Part shown: in pieces, positions 12,053 through 22,547 of the stretch
How positions within the stretch are numbered: position 1 is the first letter of the stretch
How the letters are laid out: every line of letters begins with the position of its first letter
Assembly: GCA_028554755.1 (NCBI GenBank)
Contig: JAPTOF010000007.1
Location: 19,277,001 to 19,341,000 of the forward strand
DNA length: 64,000 nt
From: Cordia subcordata
Lineage: Eukaryota; Streptophyta; Magnoliopsida; Boraginales; Cordiaceae
Direction of reading: 5' to 3'
Notes under the pieces: generated by a model
Seen by the model: only the letters and a program-made list of their open reading frames with translations
Told to the model about the DNA's origin: nothing
Database searches by the model: none
Translations under genes and position numbers: made by a program

Positions 12053-12854
12053 ATAATGTTAACTACAATGCATTCCACTTGCTTATCTTATTTTCCAAAA
12101 TTACTTAGATGACTCGAATTTTCTTGAAAATGACATGCAAGTTGTGTGTGCAATAACCAACATTTCTAGTCAATATGGAAGATTTGAATTGTGTCTTAAT
12201 TTTCTATAAATAAACGAAAAACCATTCAAACATTTAACAATTTGTAATCGATATGAGGGACAGAGCAAAAGAATTCTCTTAGTGGGGTCAATGTAAAAAT
12301 AATTTATATAGATTTTTACCCTAAAGGCACTAAAAACTTCAATCTGGTAGTTACATATATTATAGCTCATTTAGAAGTGTAACTAAAGATTGATGCTACA
12401 CTTGAAAATATAACTAATATTTATTACATTTAAAAGTGTAGTTAATGTTTATTACATTTTAGGCATAGACCAAATAAAATTAAAACTTTGTTACACAATA
12501 TTAGTTACATTTTCAAGTATAACAACTTTTTTGCTATCTTAAAAAAAATAAAAATAAAAATAAATTGGATATAAAATTTCTAATATCATTGTTATGGTTG
12601 AAGAGGTAACAAATATTTGATTACATTTAAAATCATGACTAAAATAAAAGTTGTTATTTTACTTCGTGCAATAAAAAAAATACATAATTAGCTAATTACT
12701 GACATAAAATCTTGTAATAAAACAACTCAACAGTGTATTTAACTTTCTTTTCCTTTTTAACTAGCAAAACACGTAGGTTTCTGTTTTCATTTTCTCTTTA
12801 TTTTGTCATATCAATGGGTTCATATAATTTTTCAGTGGTGTCAAAAATGTTATA

Positions 12855-12856
<2 letters not shown>
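12053..12856. other. AT-rich intergenic, no gene seen
   Basis: No coding or structural feature could be supported. It includes short repeated phrases such as TTACATTT...AAGTGTA but no clear element. Confidence 0.4.

Positions 12857-12909
<53 letters not shown>
12857..12909. repeat. (TA)n microsatellite, left edge of viral insert
   Basis: About 26 TA units directly abut viral leader sequence starting at about 12910. Confidence 0.9.
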
Positions 12910-12910
<1 letters not shown>

Positions 12911-12912
<2 letters not shown>

Positions 12913-13195
12913 TCGAGTGGTGAGTAGGCGGCATGTCCGTTCTCACAGCACAGACGGGTGAGAGTTACTCGACTCATGCCGGATTCTCAAAACTAACTTG
13001 CCCTAAATCGGCGGAGTTGCGAGCGGAAATAGGGGAATAGTATAAACGTCTGGTAGATGGTCGAATGGACCTACCGATAGTCTTGGGTGTAAGTTCTTGT
13101 GTGCACAAAGCTCATGGACACGCGTTAGTCCTAAACGGGCATTTCATCATCAACGGCCACTCAAGCGGACTCGCTTCCCCTTTTGCTTTATTTAA
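12911..13195 (-). repeat. Viral leader, partial second copy
   Basis: About 285 bp match 14341-14630 in the same orientation, sharing runs such as GTCTGGTAGATGGTCGAATG. It also contains the inverted pair GAGTCGAGT / ACTCGACTC. It lacks promoter and primer site and is joined directly to ORF3 sequence on one side and to the TA run on the other. Confidence 0.85.
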
Positions 13196-13211
13196 AATGT
13201 TATAATTTTAA

Positions 13212-13688
13212 TAACATGATCTAATTTATCTAATTTATTTAAAATTTTTATTTGTAATATAATTATAACATTATTTTGTTTTATTATTGTTTGTTCTGTA
13301 GGAGTTCCTGTTTTTGTCATAGATAATCCTTCTGGTTGACTTATAAAATTTTCACTATATCAAATAGCTTCCTTGTAATATGGATTATTGTATTCTTCTA
13401 TGGTTGTCATTATCTAAATTCTAAACCTTGTAATTTATAGAATTGTTTTAAGTTATAATCCATTTCTTTTATTTGATTTTTTATTTGTTCTATATCTATT
13501 TGTAATCTTTTTACTCTATTAGTACATATTTCAATATCTTTTTTAACTTTTGAAGTTTTTTGATTTACTATTTCTTCTAATTTTCTTTTATGTTTAATTT
13601 TACTATTGTTTTGTTCTTTTATATAATCTAAATTTTCTTTAATAATTTTAATTTCTTTTCCTATATGGTGTTTCTTATCAATATTCAT
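13212..13688 (-). pseudogene. Viral ORF2 plus ORF3 N-terminus, copy next to ORF1
   Basis: ORF2 runs 13688-13410 (92 residues), rich in Lys, Glu, Ile and Asn with heptad-like spacing, so probably a coiled coil. Small coiled-coil proteins are common in this family as virion-associated or DNA-binding proteins. Its start overlaps the end of ORF1 by 11 nt. Its stop overlaps the ORF3 start in a TAATG arrangement, as expected for coupled pararetroviral ORFs. ORF3 carries an early in-frame TGA about 17 codons in, then ends at the junction near 13212. Nearly the same sequence recurs at 17968-18438. Confidence 0.75.
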
Positions 13689-14139
13689 ATAAATTATTTA
13701 TATTGTCTTCGTATATGCTATCCCCTTCATAACTATTTAAACTACATGGACTATTAGGTGGGAGTACAATAGAATCATTATTTGTTTCTAAATTTAATTC
13801 TTCTAATTGTCTGGATAAACTATCTATTTCATTATTGATTGTATTTTCTATATTATCATTTCCATATATTAATTCTAATTCAGCTTCAAAATCTAATCTA
13901 TATAATTCATTATTATAACTATCTATTATATCTATATATTCTTGAACAAATTGTCTTTGAATATTGTTAAAAGGATCTAATAATTCATCTAATAATAAAA
14001 ACTGACGAATATAAGTGTTTAAAGGATTAACATACATTAATAAATTTCCAGTATCTAAATAATTTCTAATTCTAGTATTTGTAAAATCTATCATATCTAA
14101 AACATAATCAACATAAAAACAAAATTCATTAAAATCCAT
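13678..14139 (-). CDS. Viral ORF1, unknown function
   Basis: An open frame of 153 residues, rich in Asn, Asp, Glu, Leu and Tyr, strongly acidic, with no recognised domain. It is the first ORF downstream of the primer site and overlaps ORF2. Caulimovirid genomes often start with a small ORF of this size, so position and overlap are the main evidence. No lesion was seen in the frame, but no intact virus surrounds it. Confidence 0.6.
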   Translation of the reverse strand: MDFNEFCFYVDYVLDMIDFTNTRIRNYLDTGNLLMYVNPLNTYIRQFLLLDELLDPFNNIQRQFVQEYIDIIDSYNNELYRLDFEAELELIYGNDNIENTINNEIDSLSRQLEELNLETNNDSIVLPPNSPCSLNSYEGDSIYEDNINNLYEY

Positions 14140-14276
14140 TTTATCATTTACGGGCTACTTTCTCGCAGACTACTTCAATCCTCCTTTACTAAGAATATGC
14201 TTAGATCATTACTTTTTTATGAATAAATTCATAATCAGGCTTTAAAACCAAAATTATGAGATAAGATTCATAACAA

Positions 14277-14288
14277 GCTCTGATACCA
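14277..14288 (-). promoter_or_regulatory. Viral minus-strand primer site (tRNA-Met)
   Basis: On the minus strand this reads TGGTATCAGAGC, complementary to the 3' end of plant initiator tRNA-Met and the standard start of reverse transcription in Caulimoviridae. It lies between the leader and ORF1, the expected place. The same motif serves the copia element at 31018, but no LTR is present here. Confidence 0.85.
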
Positions 14289-14340
14289 TTTTTGGGGGGT
14301 TGGAGCAGGTTGGTCTTGTGGACGCCTGTTTGCTCTTACC

Positions 14341-14950
14341 AAGTGGTGAGTAGTCGGCATGTCCATTCTCACAGTACATACGAGTGAGAGTTACTCGACT
14401 CATGCCGGATTCTCAAAACTGGCTTGCCCTAAAGTGGCGGAGTTGAGAGCGGAAATAGGGGAATAATATAGACGTCTGGTAGATGGTCGAATGGACCTAC
14501 CGATGGTCTTGGGTGTAGGTTCCTGTGTGTACAGAGCTCATGGACACGCGTTAATCCTGAACGGGCCTTTCTCATCATCAATGGCCACTCAAACGGACTC
14601 ATTTCCCCTTTTGCTCTGTCTCGACATGGACTACAGTAGAGACCGGTACGTGCATTGGATCATGTTATCAGCGATATCATATTATTCTCGTATTTAAGAT
14701 CCAACTTGCCTAAGCATAGCTTTTCAAATCATAGGATCTTTTTGTCTTGCGAGGGTTTTTCGCCCTTATCCCTTAAATTAAATTAAATGGATAAAATTTA
14801 AATAAAATTGAGAGAGAAAGACAGAGAACTTACTTAATTGTAAAGCCTTGAGTGTTGAGAAAAGAGATTTTATTTGAAAGTGTAAATTTACAAGAAAGAG
14901 CTGTAAGAGGAAACTCTTAGGGAGCGACCCTTTCTGCTTTACAAAGAATA
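14341..14950 (-). promoter_or_regulatory. Viral pregenomic RNA leader
   Basis: This lies between the TATA box and the primer site, roughly 670 nt in all, in the usual range for caulimovirid leaders that fold into a large hairpin. An AATAAA polyadenylation signal lies at 14869-14874 (minus strand), shortly downstream of the TATA box as needed for a terminally redundant RNA. The part 14341-14630 is duplicated at 12911-13195. Confidence 0.65.
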
Positions 14951-14955
14951 GTTGT

Positions 14956-14964
14956 CTATTTATA
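14956..14964 (-). promoter_or_regulatory. TATA box of the viral promoter
   Basis: TATAAATAG on the minus strand, upstream of the leader and downstream of the transactivator-like ORF, the standard place of the pregenomic promoter. The start site would fall near 14930 (inference). Confidence 0.65.
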
Positions 14965-15241
14965 CTAATTCTAGTCTAACTGTACAAAGCTGCCACGTTA
15001 AAACTTATCTCTTACATTATTGCAGCTACTATTTGTTTGTTTTTGCTTTTATTGTTTACATGACAACTTTACTATTGAAATGTAGACTTTAGATTACATC
15101 TTATTTTGTCTCGGTCTTGCTTTTTCTTCGTGAGTGTCTGTCTCTATCATCCTTTAGCTGTTTAGTCTTCTAGATCCTGCTTAGCTGTCTGATTTTTCAT
15201 TGGGGCTTGAATTATACGCTAAGTTTTGCTCTGTATGCCTT

Positions 15242-16279
15242 TTAATCACTATCTTCTTGATTTTTAGCCACTTCTTTGCCGTTTCCACTAATGCTGTCTT
15301 GTCTTGTCATTTCAGGTCCTGTTGGTAGATTCTCCTGAAACCACGTTCTAAGGATGTCTTGTGTCTTCCTTTCTATTGCTTCATGTAATAACTTCTTTTT
15401 CAGTGCCTTCTTTAATTTTCTCCTGTCTTTTGTTTGCTTGCTAGGTGTCTTTGGACTTGATGTGTCTTTACCAGATGCCGGTGAATCTGGACTAGCCGAT
15501 TTTTCTCTTGATCTATTAGGTTTTTCAGAAGCTTTTGACAAACTTCTAGCCTTAACCGGAATTGACTTGTCTTTACCTGTTACCGGTTGAACAGGACTAG
15601 CTGGATCTTTAATCCCGGATCTAGTGGGTTATGTAACGGACTTATATTTATCAAGTAAAACTTTGTATTTGGTCTACCAGTCCGTTAGGTCTAATTCTAG
15701 GGTTTGTATTTTTGTTTGGTATTGTTGTAATATATTTTGATAATGGGCTTTTTCAGAAATAAGCTGATCATTGTGTTCCTTTATGGTTCTATAGTGTTTA
15801 ATCATGGTTTCACAACTAACGCATTCTATTTGGCCTGTTTCTGTGTTTATATTACAGTCTGGGCTTATGAAGAAATTTTCTCCACAATGTGTTTTAAGTA
15901 ATGATATTGCTTCTCGTAGAGTTTGCACCCCTTTGTACCATGACCTGTTACACTTACCTACTCCAATCACCATTGCCTCTGTCCATTGTTTATATACTCC
16001 TGGTGTATTGCCTCTAAAAACACAATAAAACTAGAATTTTCTAGTTAGTCTTAATTTTAAGAAATAACTTGTTAAAGCATTTAATGTATTAATAAACCAT
16101 CCATTGTTTTTCTTTAAATAAGATTGCCATAAATTGTCTAAAAGTGTCTGTTGATCTTCAGGTATCAAACTTCCAGGTTGAACCTTGGGTTGAAACATGT
16201 TTCCTGTATAGATTACTTCTAAATTATTATTGTCAAAATTTATACGCCTTTGTCCTGCTTTTGGGCCTGTTATCTCCAC
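15242..16279 (-). pseudogene. Viral translational transactivator/viroplasmin-like ORF
   Basis: One reading frame of about 346 codons, interrupted by three in-frame stops (16031-16033, 15674-15676 and near 15632) but no frameshift. Just after the first stop lies the viroplasmin signature TPGVYKQWTEA followed by SWYKGV and a conserved Glu-Ala, as in the TAV/RNase H1 N-terminal domain fold. A Cys-rich stretch, a predicted coiled coil (about 15690-15780) and a Lys/Ser-rich basic tail follow. It lies directly downstream of RNase H, where caulimoviruses, soymoviruses and cavemoviruses place ORF VI-type genes. The stops make it non-functional as it stands. Confidence 0.78.
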
Positions 16280-16368
16280 ATAGCTTGGATATTGTATTGG
16301 GAAAATATTGCTCTTGTCTAGGTTGTTTGATAAAGATGCTGTCCTGCAAAAGAAACGATTTGCCTTTT

Positions 16369-17801
16369 CTAATCTGCCTCGATTAGTTTTCTACTTAACA
16401 TATCCACTATTTGATTGTCTTTTTCTTTAATATGCTGCCATTCAATTCCTTCTAAACGGTAATTTCCAAGAGTGGCTAAAAATTTAACCCATCTATTAGT
16501 ATATCTAGAATCTTTATTTTTATTATATCTAACTACTGCCTCACAATCTGTCCTAATACAAAATTCATGTTTACTTATCAAGAATGCTTTGAAAATTTTT
16601 AATGCATAAATAATAGCTAATAACTCATAGTCTAAACTAGTTAGATACTAATTACTTTCTTTACATCTACCACTAGCATATCTACATAATTTTTCTGTAG
16701 CTTGGGGAGAATATTTATTATGCTTACAATACAAAACTGCTCCCCATCCTTCCTTACATCCATCGATTTGGACTACTAAATAATTGCTTTTAAGGGTAAC
16801 TGTAATTCAGGGAGTTGTTTTACCTGTTCTTTAATCTTTTTTATTAATTTGATATCTTCCATATTAAAATGTCTTTGTCCATTTTTCCTAATTTTATTAT
16901 ATAAGGGTCCTACTAATTTACTAAGATCTTTTATATACATTCTAGCTTGATTTACAATTCCTAGAATGGCTTGAATTTGATTTAATCCTTCTAGTTTATT
17001 AGGAAAATCTAAAATCTTTTTAGCTATGTGTTCCTGAAGCTTAATTTTTCAATTTCCAATTTCCATTCCTAAAAATTTTACTTGTGTTTTAAACAATTCT
17101 ACCTTCTTTTTGCTAATAACTAACCCATGTTTCTCAAATAGTTTAAACACCAAATCTAAATGTCCAATATGTTCTAATTCATTTTTACTACATACTAGAA
17201 TATCATCTATATATACTAAAACAAAGTCATTAAATTGTCTAAAAATATTGTCCATTTTTCTTTGAAAAATGCTGGGTGCTGTTTTTAATCCAAAAGGCAT
17301 CACTAACCACTCAAATAAGCCTTTAGGTGTGGTGAAAGTAGTCCATTTAATGTCTTCGGGCAACATTTTTATTTGGTAGTACCCTGATTTACAATCAAAT
17401 TTACTAAATATATTCTTACCTTGGATTTTGTTTAGCAAAAAAGTTTTATTTGGTATATTATAACTATCATCTCTAATATTATCATTTAAACGCTTATAAT
17501 TTATTACCATTTTACTTTTTCCTCTAAATATTTCTGCATGATTTCTTACTATAAATGCAGCTGATCTATGGGGACTGCTACTAGGTCTAATTAATCGTAA
17601 CTTAATTAGTTCTCCTATATGCATTTTAAAATCTTCAGCATCTTTAGCGTTAGCTTCTATGTTAGCAGTTTTGATTACATAGTCTGGATTTATTATTTCT
17701 AACTTACAATATATTTTATTTAAATCCCATTTTTTAATTGGATCTTCTCCTAAAAAAAGTAATTTATCTAAATCCTGTAAAATTTGTTTCTTATTTTTAA
17801 A
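16369..17801 (-). pseudogene. Viral reverse transcriptase and RNase H
   Basis: The frame begins with polymerase N-terminal sequence immediately after the deletion junction. The RT palm is recognisable by SKFDCKSGYYQIKM, the LFEWLVMPFGLKTAPSIFQ block and the catalytic VYIDDIL. An in-frame stop follows EIGN near 17046. Further on come the connection region and the RNase H part (IDGCKEGWGAVL near 16760, and the later DCEAV and DNQIVDMLSR motifs at 16581-16369). A 1-nt frameshift lies near 16795 and there is another stop near 16650. No protease or coat sequence precedes it. Confidence 0.88.
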
Positions 17802-18158
17802 TTAACTTATTAAATTATAACTCATCCTATCTTGCAGATATAAATCTTCTTCTACTACCTCTTCGTTTCTTAATTCTAAATTTGCTTGTTCTTCAAAATC
17901 TTCTTGTTTTATATTATTACAGCAACAATTTTGTTTCCCTAATTTACATTCTTCACATTTTTCTATTTCTAATTTATCTAATTTATTTAAAATTTTTATT
18001 TGTAATATAATTATAACATTATTTTGTTTTATTATTGTTTGTTCTGTAGGAGTTCCTGTTTTTGTCATAGATAATCCTTCTGGTTGACTTATAAAATTTT
18101 CACTATATCAAATAGCTTCCTTGTAATATGGATTATTGTATTCTTCTATGGTTGTCAT
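17802..18158 (-). pseudogene. Viral ORF3 polyprotein, N-terminal part, second copy
   Basis: Starts at the TAATG overlap with ORF2 and has the same early TGA stop as the copy near 13355. It then continues as an acidic segment containing a Cys cluster (ECKLGKQNCCCNN) before ending at the junction near 17802. In an intact virus the movement and coat proteins should follow; here polymerase sequence follows at once. Confidence 0.7.
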
Positions 18159-18431
18159 TATCTAAATTCTAAACCTTGTAATTTATAGAATTGTTTTAAG
18201 TTATAATCCATTTCTTTTATTTGATTTTTTATTTGTTCTATATCTATTTGTAATCTTTTTACTCTATTAGTACATATTTCAATATCTTTTTTAACTTTTG
18301 AAGTTTTTTGATTTACTATTTCTTCTAATTTTCTTTTATGTTTAATTTTACTATTGTTTTGTTCTTTTATATAATCTAAGTTTTCTCTAATAATTTTAAT
18401 TTCTTTTCCTATATGGTCTTTCTTATCAATA

Positions 18432-18436
<5 letters not shown>
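18158..18436 (-). pseudogene. Viral ORF2, second copy
   Basis: About 92 codons nearly identical to 13688-13410. Homology ends at its start codon, where an AT dinucleotide run begins, so this is one terminus of the insertion. The upstream ORF1 overlap is missing. Confidence 0.75.

Positions 18437-18466
<30 letters not shown>
18437..18466. repeat. (AT)n run, right edge of viral insert
   Basis: About 14 AT units directly abut ORF2. The matching run at 12857-12909 borders the other end. Confidence 0.9.
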
Positions 18467-18475
<9 letters not shown>

Positions 18476-21129
18476 ATGATATATAATCATTTCCTTAAAA
18501 AGATTTTGACTGGGGTCATTGCAAAGGTGCAGCCGTCCGTAGTCGATCTCTTCCACTCTCCAATTAAAAAATCTCTACAACACATAATTCAGACTTGATA
18601 AATATTTTTGCCATAATTGTCTTAAAATTCCTTAAAAAAAAATTCATCTCTAGACAAATGTCAAGGATCACGAGGAAACAGACTAAAAATTCACCTTAAG
18701 TTTATTAGTGATATCCTTAAGCTAATTTTTTGAAGAACTAGTTGGTGAGCCAAAGAATATAGTTTCTTTAAAAACCCCACGCTACAAGGGGTAATATTTA
18801 CATGTAGTAACATACAAGTTATGCTTTATATATTTCTAAATATGTGTTTGTGGTTAAGCGTTTTTAAAATGCCAAACCTTTTTTTTTTTTTTTTAAGAAT
18901 AGTTTCAAAAGTGTAATATTTTTAAAAAGAACAAAAAATAAATATTTTTTCAGAAGCCAAGAAATCCCACATAACATTTTGAAATGAAATGACTGCTACA
19001 CATAAATGAGAAAAAACTAAAGATACATAAATATCACTTTTTAGGTCAATTAGATGAGTTTTCCTTCAACATTTTGGAAACTATTTGTGAAAATAAACCG
19101 ATTTCGAATGCAATTAATATGGTATTTTAAAAACTTGAAAACAGGTTTTGCGTGGTAAGAGTTGCAATAGCGCATAGTAGAGAAGATATTCGAAATTCGC
19201 TGCGTTAACTACACCTGGTCTAGAGTAAGTATAGCAAAGAATGAAAATTTTTTCCTAACCAAGTTTAAAAATAACACATTTTTGCTAACGTTTTTAAAAA
19301 TGGCCCAAATGGACTCCAACAACTCCAAGAATCTCAAACGAACTCTGGGAGGCCGAATGGATTACCAGAATTCAAAAGAGAAGTATAACATAACAAACTG
19401 CACAATGATAAAATGGTTATGTATTGAAAGGAAGGTCACGGGTCTAAAACGTGAATTTGAGATTTTCGAATGGTTTTCTTATTAGTTGGTGCTATTTGTA
19501 GAACAAAAAATAAAATTAAGTAGCACTTAATTCTTAAAATAGAAAAAGTATAATTAACCATTTTTAATTAAACAATCATTCTTTAATTTTCCCTCTTAAC
19601 CAACTAAATTAAAAAAAAATTAAAAGACTATTTGAATTATTTTTAAGAAAAATTGGAATAAAAATAAAAATATTCAAAAAATTTTAGTAACAAAAATGAT
19701 TTCTCCAAACATAATCTTTTTGATCTTTATTTTGTTGATTAAAAGAAAAAATTAGAAAAATGATTATCTAACTAAAAGAGGTTAATTACACCTTTTCTAT
19801 GTCAGGAATTAAATAATACTTAATTATTACTTTATCTTTTTGTTCCACAAATAACACCAACTAAACTAAAGAAAAAAATAAATACTAGGAAAAGAAAAAT
19901 TAAAAAGTGATTGTTTAATTAAAGAAGATTAATTATACCTCATCTATATCAAGAATTATATATTGTATTCCTTTATTTTTTTTGTTCCACAAATAACACC
20001 CACTATGCTGAGGATAACATGCAACTTTCCTTTTAATACATAAACATTTTACCAGTTGAAATACGTGATCCATTATATACCATAATTCTTTTTCATATTC
20101 TAAAAATTTTCGCGTTTTAGAAATTTTCATATTCTAAAAATCTATTTGGACCCTCAAAGTCCATTTAAGCCATTTTTTAAAACAATTACAAAAACTAATT
20201 ATTTTTTAAATGAATTTAAAAAAATGAGTTAAAAAAAATTACAGCAAAGAATATATTTGAAATTCTCCACTATCGATCTCTAAAAACCAAGCATGAGTTT
20301 TAGAAACCATTTCACTTCTAAAACTGAAAATACCATTTCCTGATACCTTTTGAAATTGGCACATTTTTTGCATAATTCTAACAAACAAAATTACTTTCAA
20401 AAAAGAAAACATTAGATAATTACATATTATAAGTGATGATGACACGTATCACCATCACAGCACGTGTTAAACCACAGCAATGATAGTGACACGTGTCATA
20501 ATCACAATACAAGAAAACCCACCAAATTGTGAAACTTTTTCGTAAAACTTTTTCCACCAATGTATTGAATTTTTTTACCCAGATGTTACCAAAACGACGA
20601 CTTTATTCCCAATACGAGACCTAAATGTTTGAGACATGAAAAGGCAACACCCAAATTCCCCCAAGCATGGTGTGGGGGTGACAATAAAATCTGACACCCA
20701 AATTCATATGTCAAACACCCTTTTTTAGCGACATTTTACTAATCTGGTCTCCTATTGAAAACAAAATCCATTGTTTTAGTAATATTTAAATAAAAAGGCC
20801 TAGTAAGCGAAACATTACTAAACTCAAAAACAAATTAAACTTAGACTTAAAAAAAATGTAATTTTATCAAATTCTAATACCACAAAAGATGTAATAATGG
20901 AAATAAATAAAATATAAAAAGACATCAGATAATGATTCTAATACCACAAAAGACTTAAAAATGTTGGATTGAAGGGAAAAAAGGTCGCCGATTCGAACTC
21001 CACATTGACTTTGTAAACAAAATGATGCGGCAGTGTTAGAGAGACACCCATTAATTAGTGAATTATTTTCCAAGAAGAAAGGTGGCTCTCAAATGGCATG
21101 GAAGCGTTAAAATTACAGCTCAATTTCAG
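18467..21129. other. AT-rich intergenic, no gene seen
   Basis: No protein family or RNA gene recognised. Two related stretches (about 19480-19640 and 19790-19990) share 'ACAAATAACACCAACTA'-type phrases in opposite orientation, suggesting an old inverted repeat. Two CACGTG-containing G-box-like palindromes lie at about 20461 and 20490. Confidence 0.4.
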
Positions 21130-21800
21130 AATTTTAATCACTACCACAACATTGAACTTAAAAAATGTATCTAGACTTATTACTTAGCTAATTTAATTAA
21201 ACAATTGACTATTTGACCAATCTAGATTATGTAATAACTAAAATCTAAATAATTATGCAATAACTATTGTTTAGTTAGATTTTAACTATAAGCTAAAATA
21301 ATCTAGATAATTAGGCAATAGCTGATACTTAGTTGGACTCTGTATTGCTTCACCAACAGCTAATGCTGGTGGAAGATTATAACTAAAATCCAACTAAGCA
21401 ATAACTAAATATAATTATCTAGATTAATCTAACTTATACTAAGATAGATCATCTAAATTAGACTAGGTATTACATAAGCAATAGACCTAAATTAGTCTAG
21501 ATTAAGCTAGATCATCTAAATTAGACTAGCTATTACATAAGCAATAGCTAATGGCAATGTATTGCTTAATCACTTTTGCTTAGTATGACAATGACTCTAA
21601 GGCTAATTTATAGATGATACATGTCAACTAAGCAAAAGTGATTAAACAATGCTATAACATAATTAACCTACATTATTACCAAGCAATTTTGCACCAAAAA
21701 GTTTCCTTGCTCAGGTACTTCTTTCTATTAGCCTTCCTACCTAGAGAAAAAAGAATGTGAATGCGAATAGTCAACTCAGCATAGCCTAGATTAGTCAAAT
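21130..21800. repeat. Foldback region with nested inverted repeats
   Basis: Arms rich in TTAGTTAGATTTTA, AATCTAGATAATTA and their reverse complements lie around a small hairpin CACCAACAGCTAATGCTGGTG (about 21351-21371). To the right is a second hairpin pair, ATTGCTTAATCACTTTTGCTTAGT (about 21560) with its near-exact reverse complement at about 21630. Several direct copies of 'ATCATCTAAATTAGACTAG' also occur. No coding sequence. Confidence 0.6.
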
Positions 21801-22547
21801 AGTCAATTACTTAATCAAATAAGTCAAATAATTAAAAGTTGCATGCTATAGCTGTGATACAAATTCTGAAATTGGAAAACAAATAATGCATCTTCAAAGG
21901 AAAGGCGCTAGTGTCTAAGCAGTTAAACCAATTTGTACAACTTTTCCCACCAATGTATTGAACTATTTTAATACTCCAAAATCCAATGTATTGAACTATT
22001 TTAATACTCCAAAATTCTAAAATTCCTTGAAATCAACTAGAGTCAAAAGATTTATTTTTACAAATTTTAATACCCTAAAACGTCAATTTGTGACAAAATT
22101 TTTCTTTCCGTTACTTCAAGAAAAGAAAAAAATCATGCTAACAGGAAAAAGAGAGTTTGATAAAAAAAAAAATCCAGAAAAAAAAATATAGGCAAGCTAC
22201 TGTTTGAACTAGACCCATTTGCTTGTAATTTTTTTTTTATGTGGGAATTTATTAATTCAATCGTTTTAACATGAACTCCTATTAAGTATTAATTTTTCCA
22301 ACAAACAAAAAAAGCAGACTACAAAGAAAACGGCAAAAATGTAATCCAACCATGTGCCCAGCAAGATCATATAAAATAAACAGATCTTGCAGACGAGTAA
22401 ATAGGAAAACGAACATTGATTTTGCAAACGAAGAAATTGCCTCAAAACATTGATAAATCCACTAAATAAGGGACTGTTTTGGGACAGAGTGCGTTTGCTC
22501 AAACATTAAAAAAGAAAAAGAAAAATATATATAAAAGGCATTAGACG
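21801..22547. other. AT-rich intergenic
   Basis: No gene, RNA or clear element seen. A short duplicated phrase (CAATGTATTGAACTATTTTAATACTCCAAAA) occurs twice in tandem near 21950-22015. Confidence 0.4.

Larger units (their letters stand above)
12910..18440 (-). mobile_element. Endogenous pararetrovirus (Caulimoviridae), rearranged and defective
   Basis: Read on the minus strand, the order is: ORF2 and the N-terminal part of ORF3, then a deletion junction near 17802, then reverse transcriptase and RNase H, a translational transactivator-like ORF, a promoter with TATA box, a leader, a tRNA-Met primer site, ORF1, a second copy of ORF2 and ORF3 N-terminus, a second junction near 13196-13212, and a second partial leader. 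TA dinucleotide runs bound both ends. Movement protein, coat protein and protease are absent. A TAV-type ORF following the polymerase, with small overlapping ORFs before the polyprotein, fits a caulimovirid, but I cannot assign the genus. Reading frames carry several nonsense codons and at least one frameshift, so this is a fossil insertion. Confidence 0.88.

Noticed and set aside
12910..18440. Ty3/gypsy retrotransposon instead of a pararetrovirus
   Set aside because: No LTRs, no integrase, and a viroplasmin-type transactivator ORF follows RNase H; the leader, primer site and overlapping small ORFs fit Caulimoviridae.
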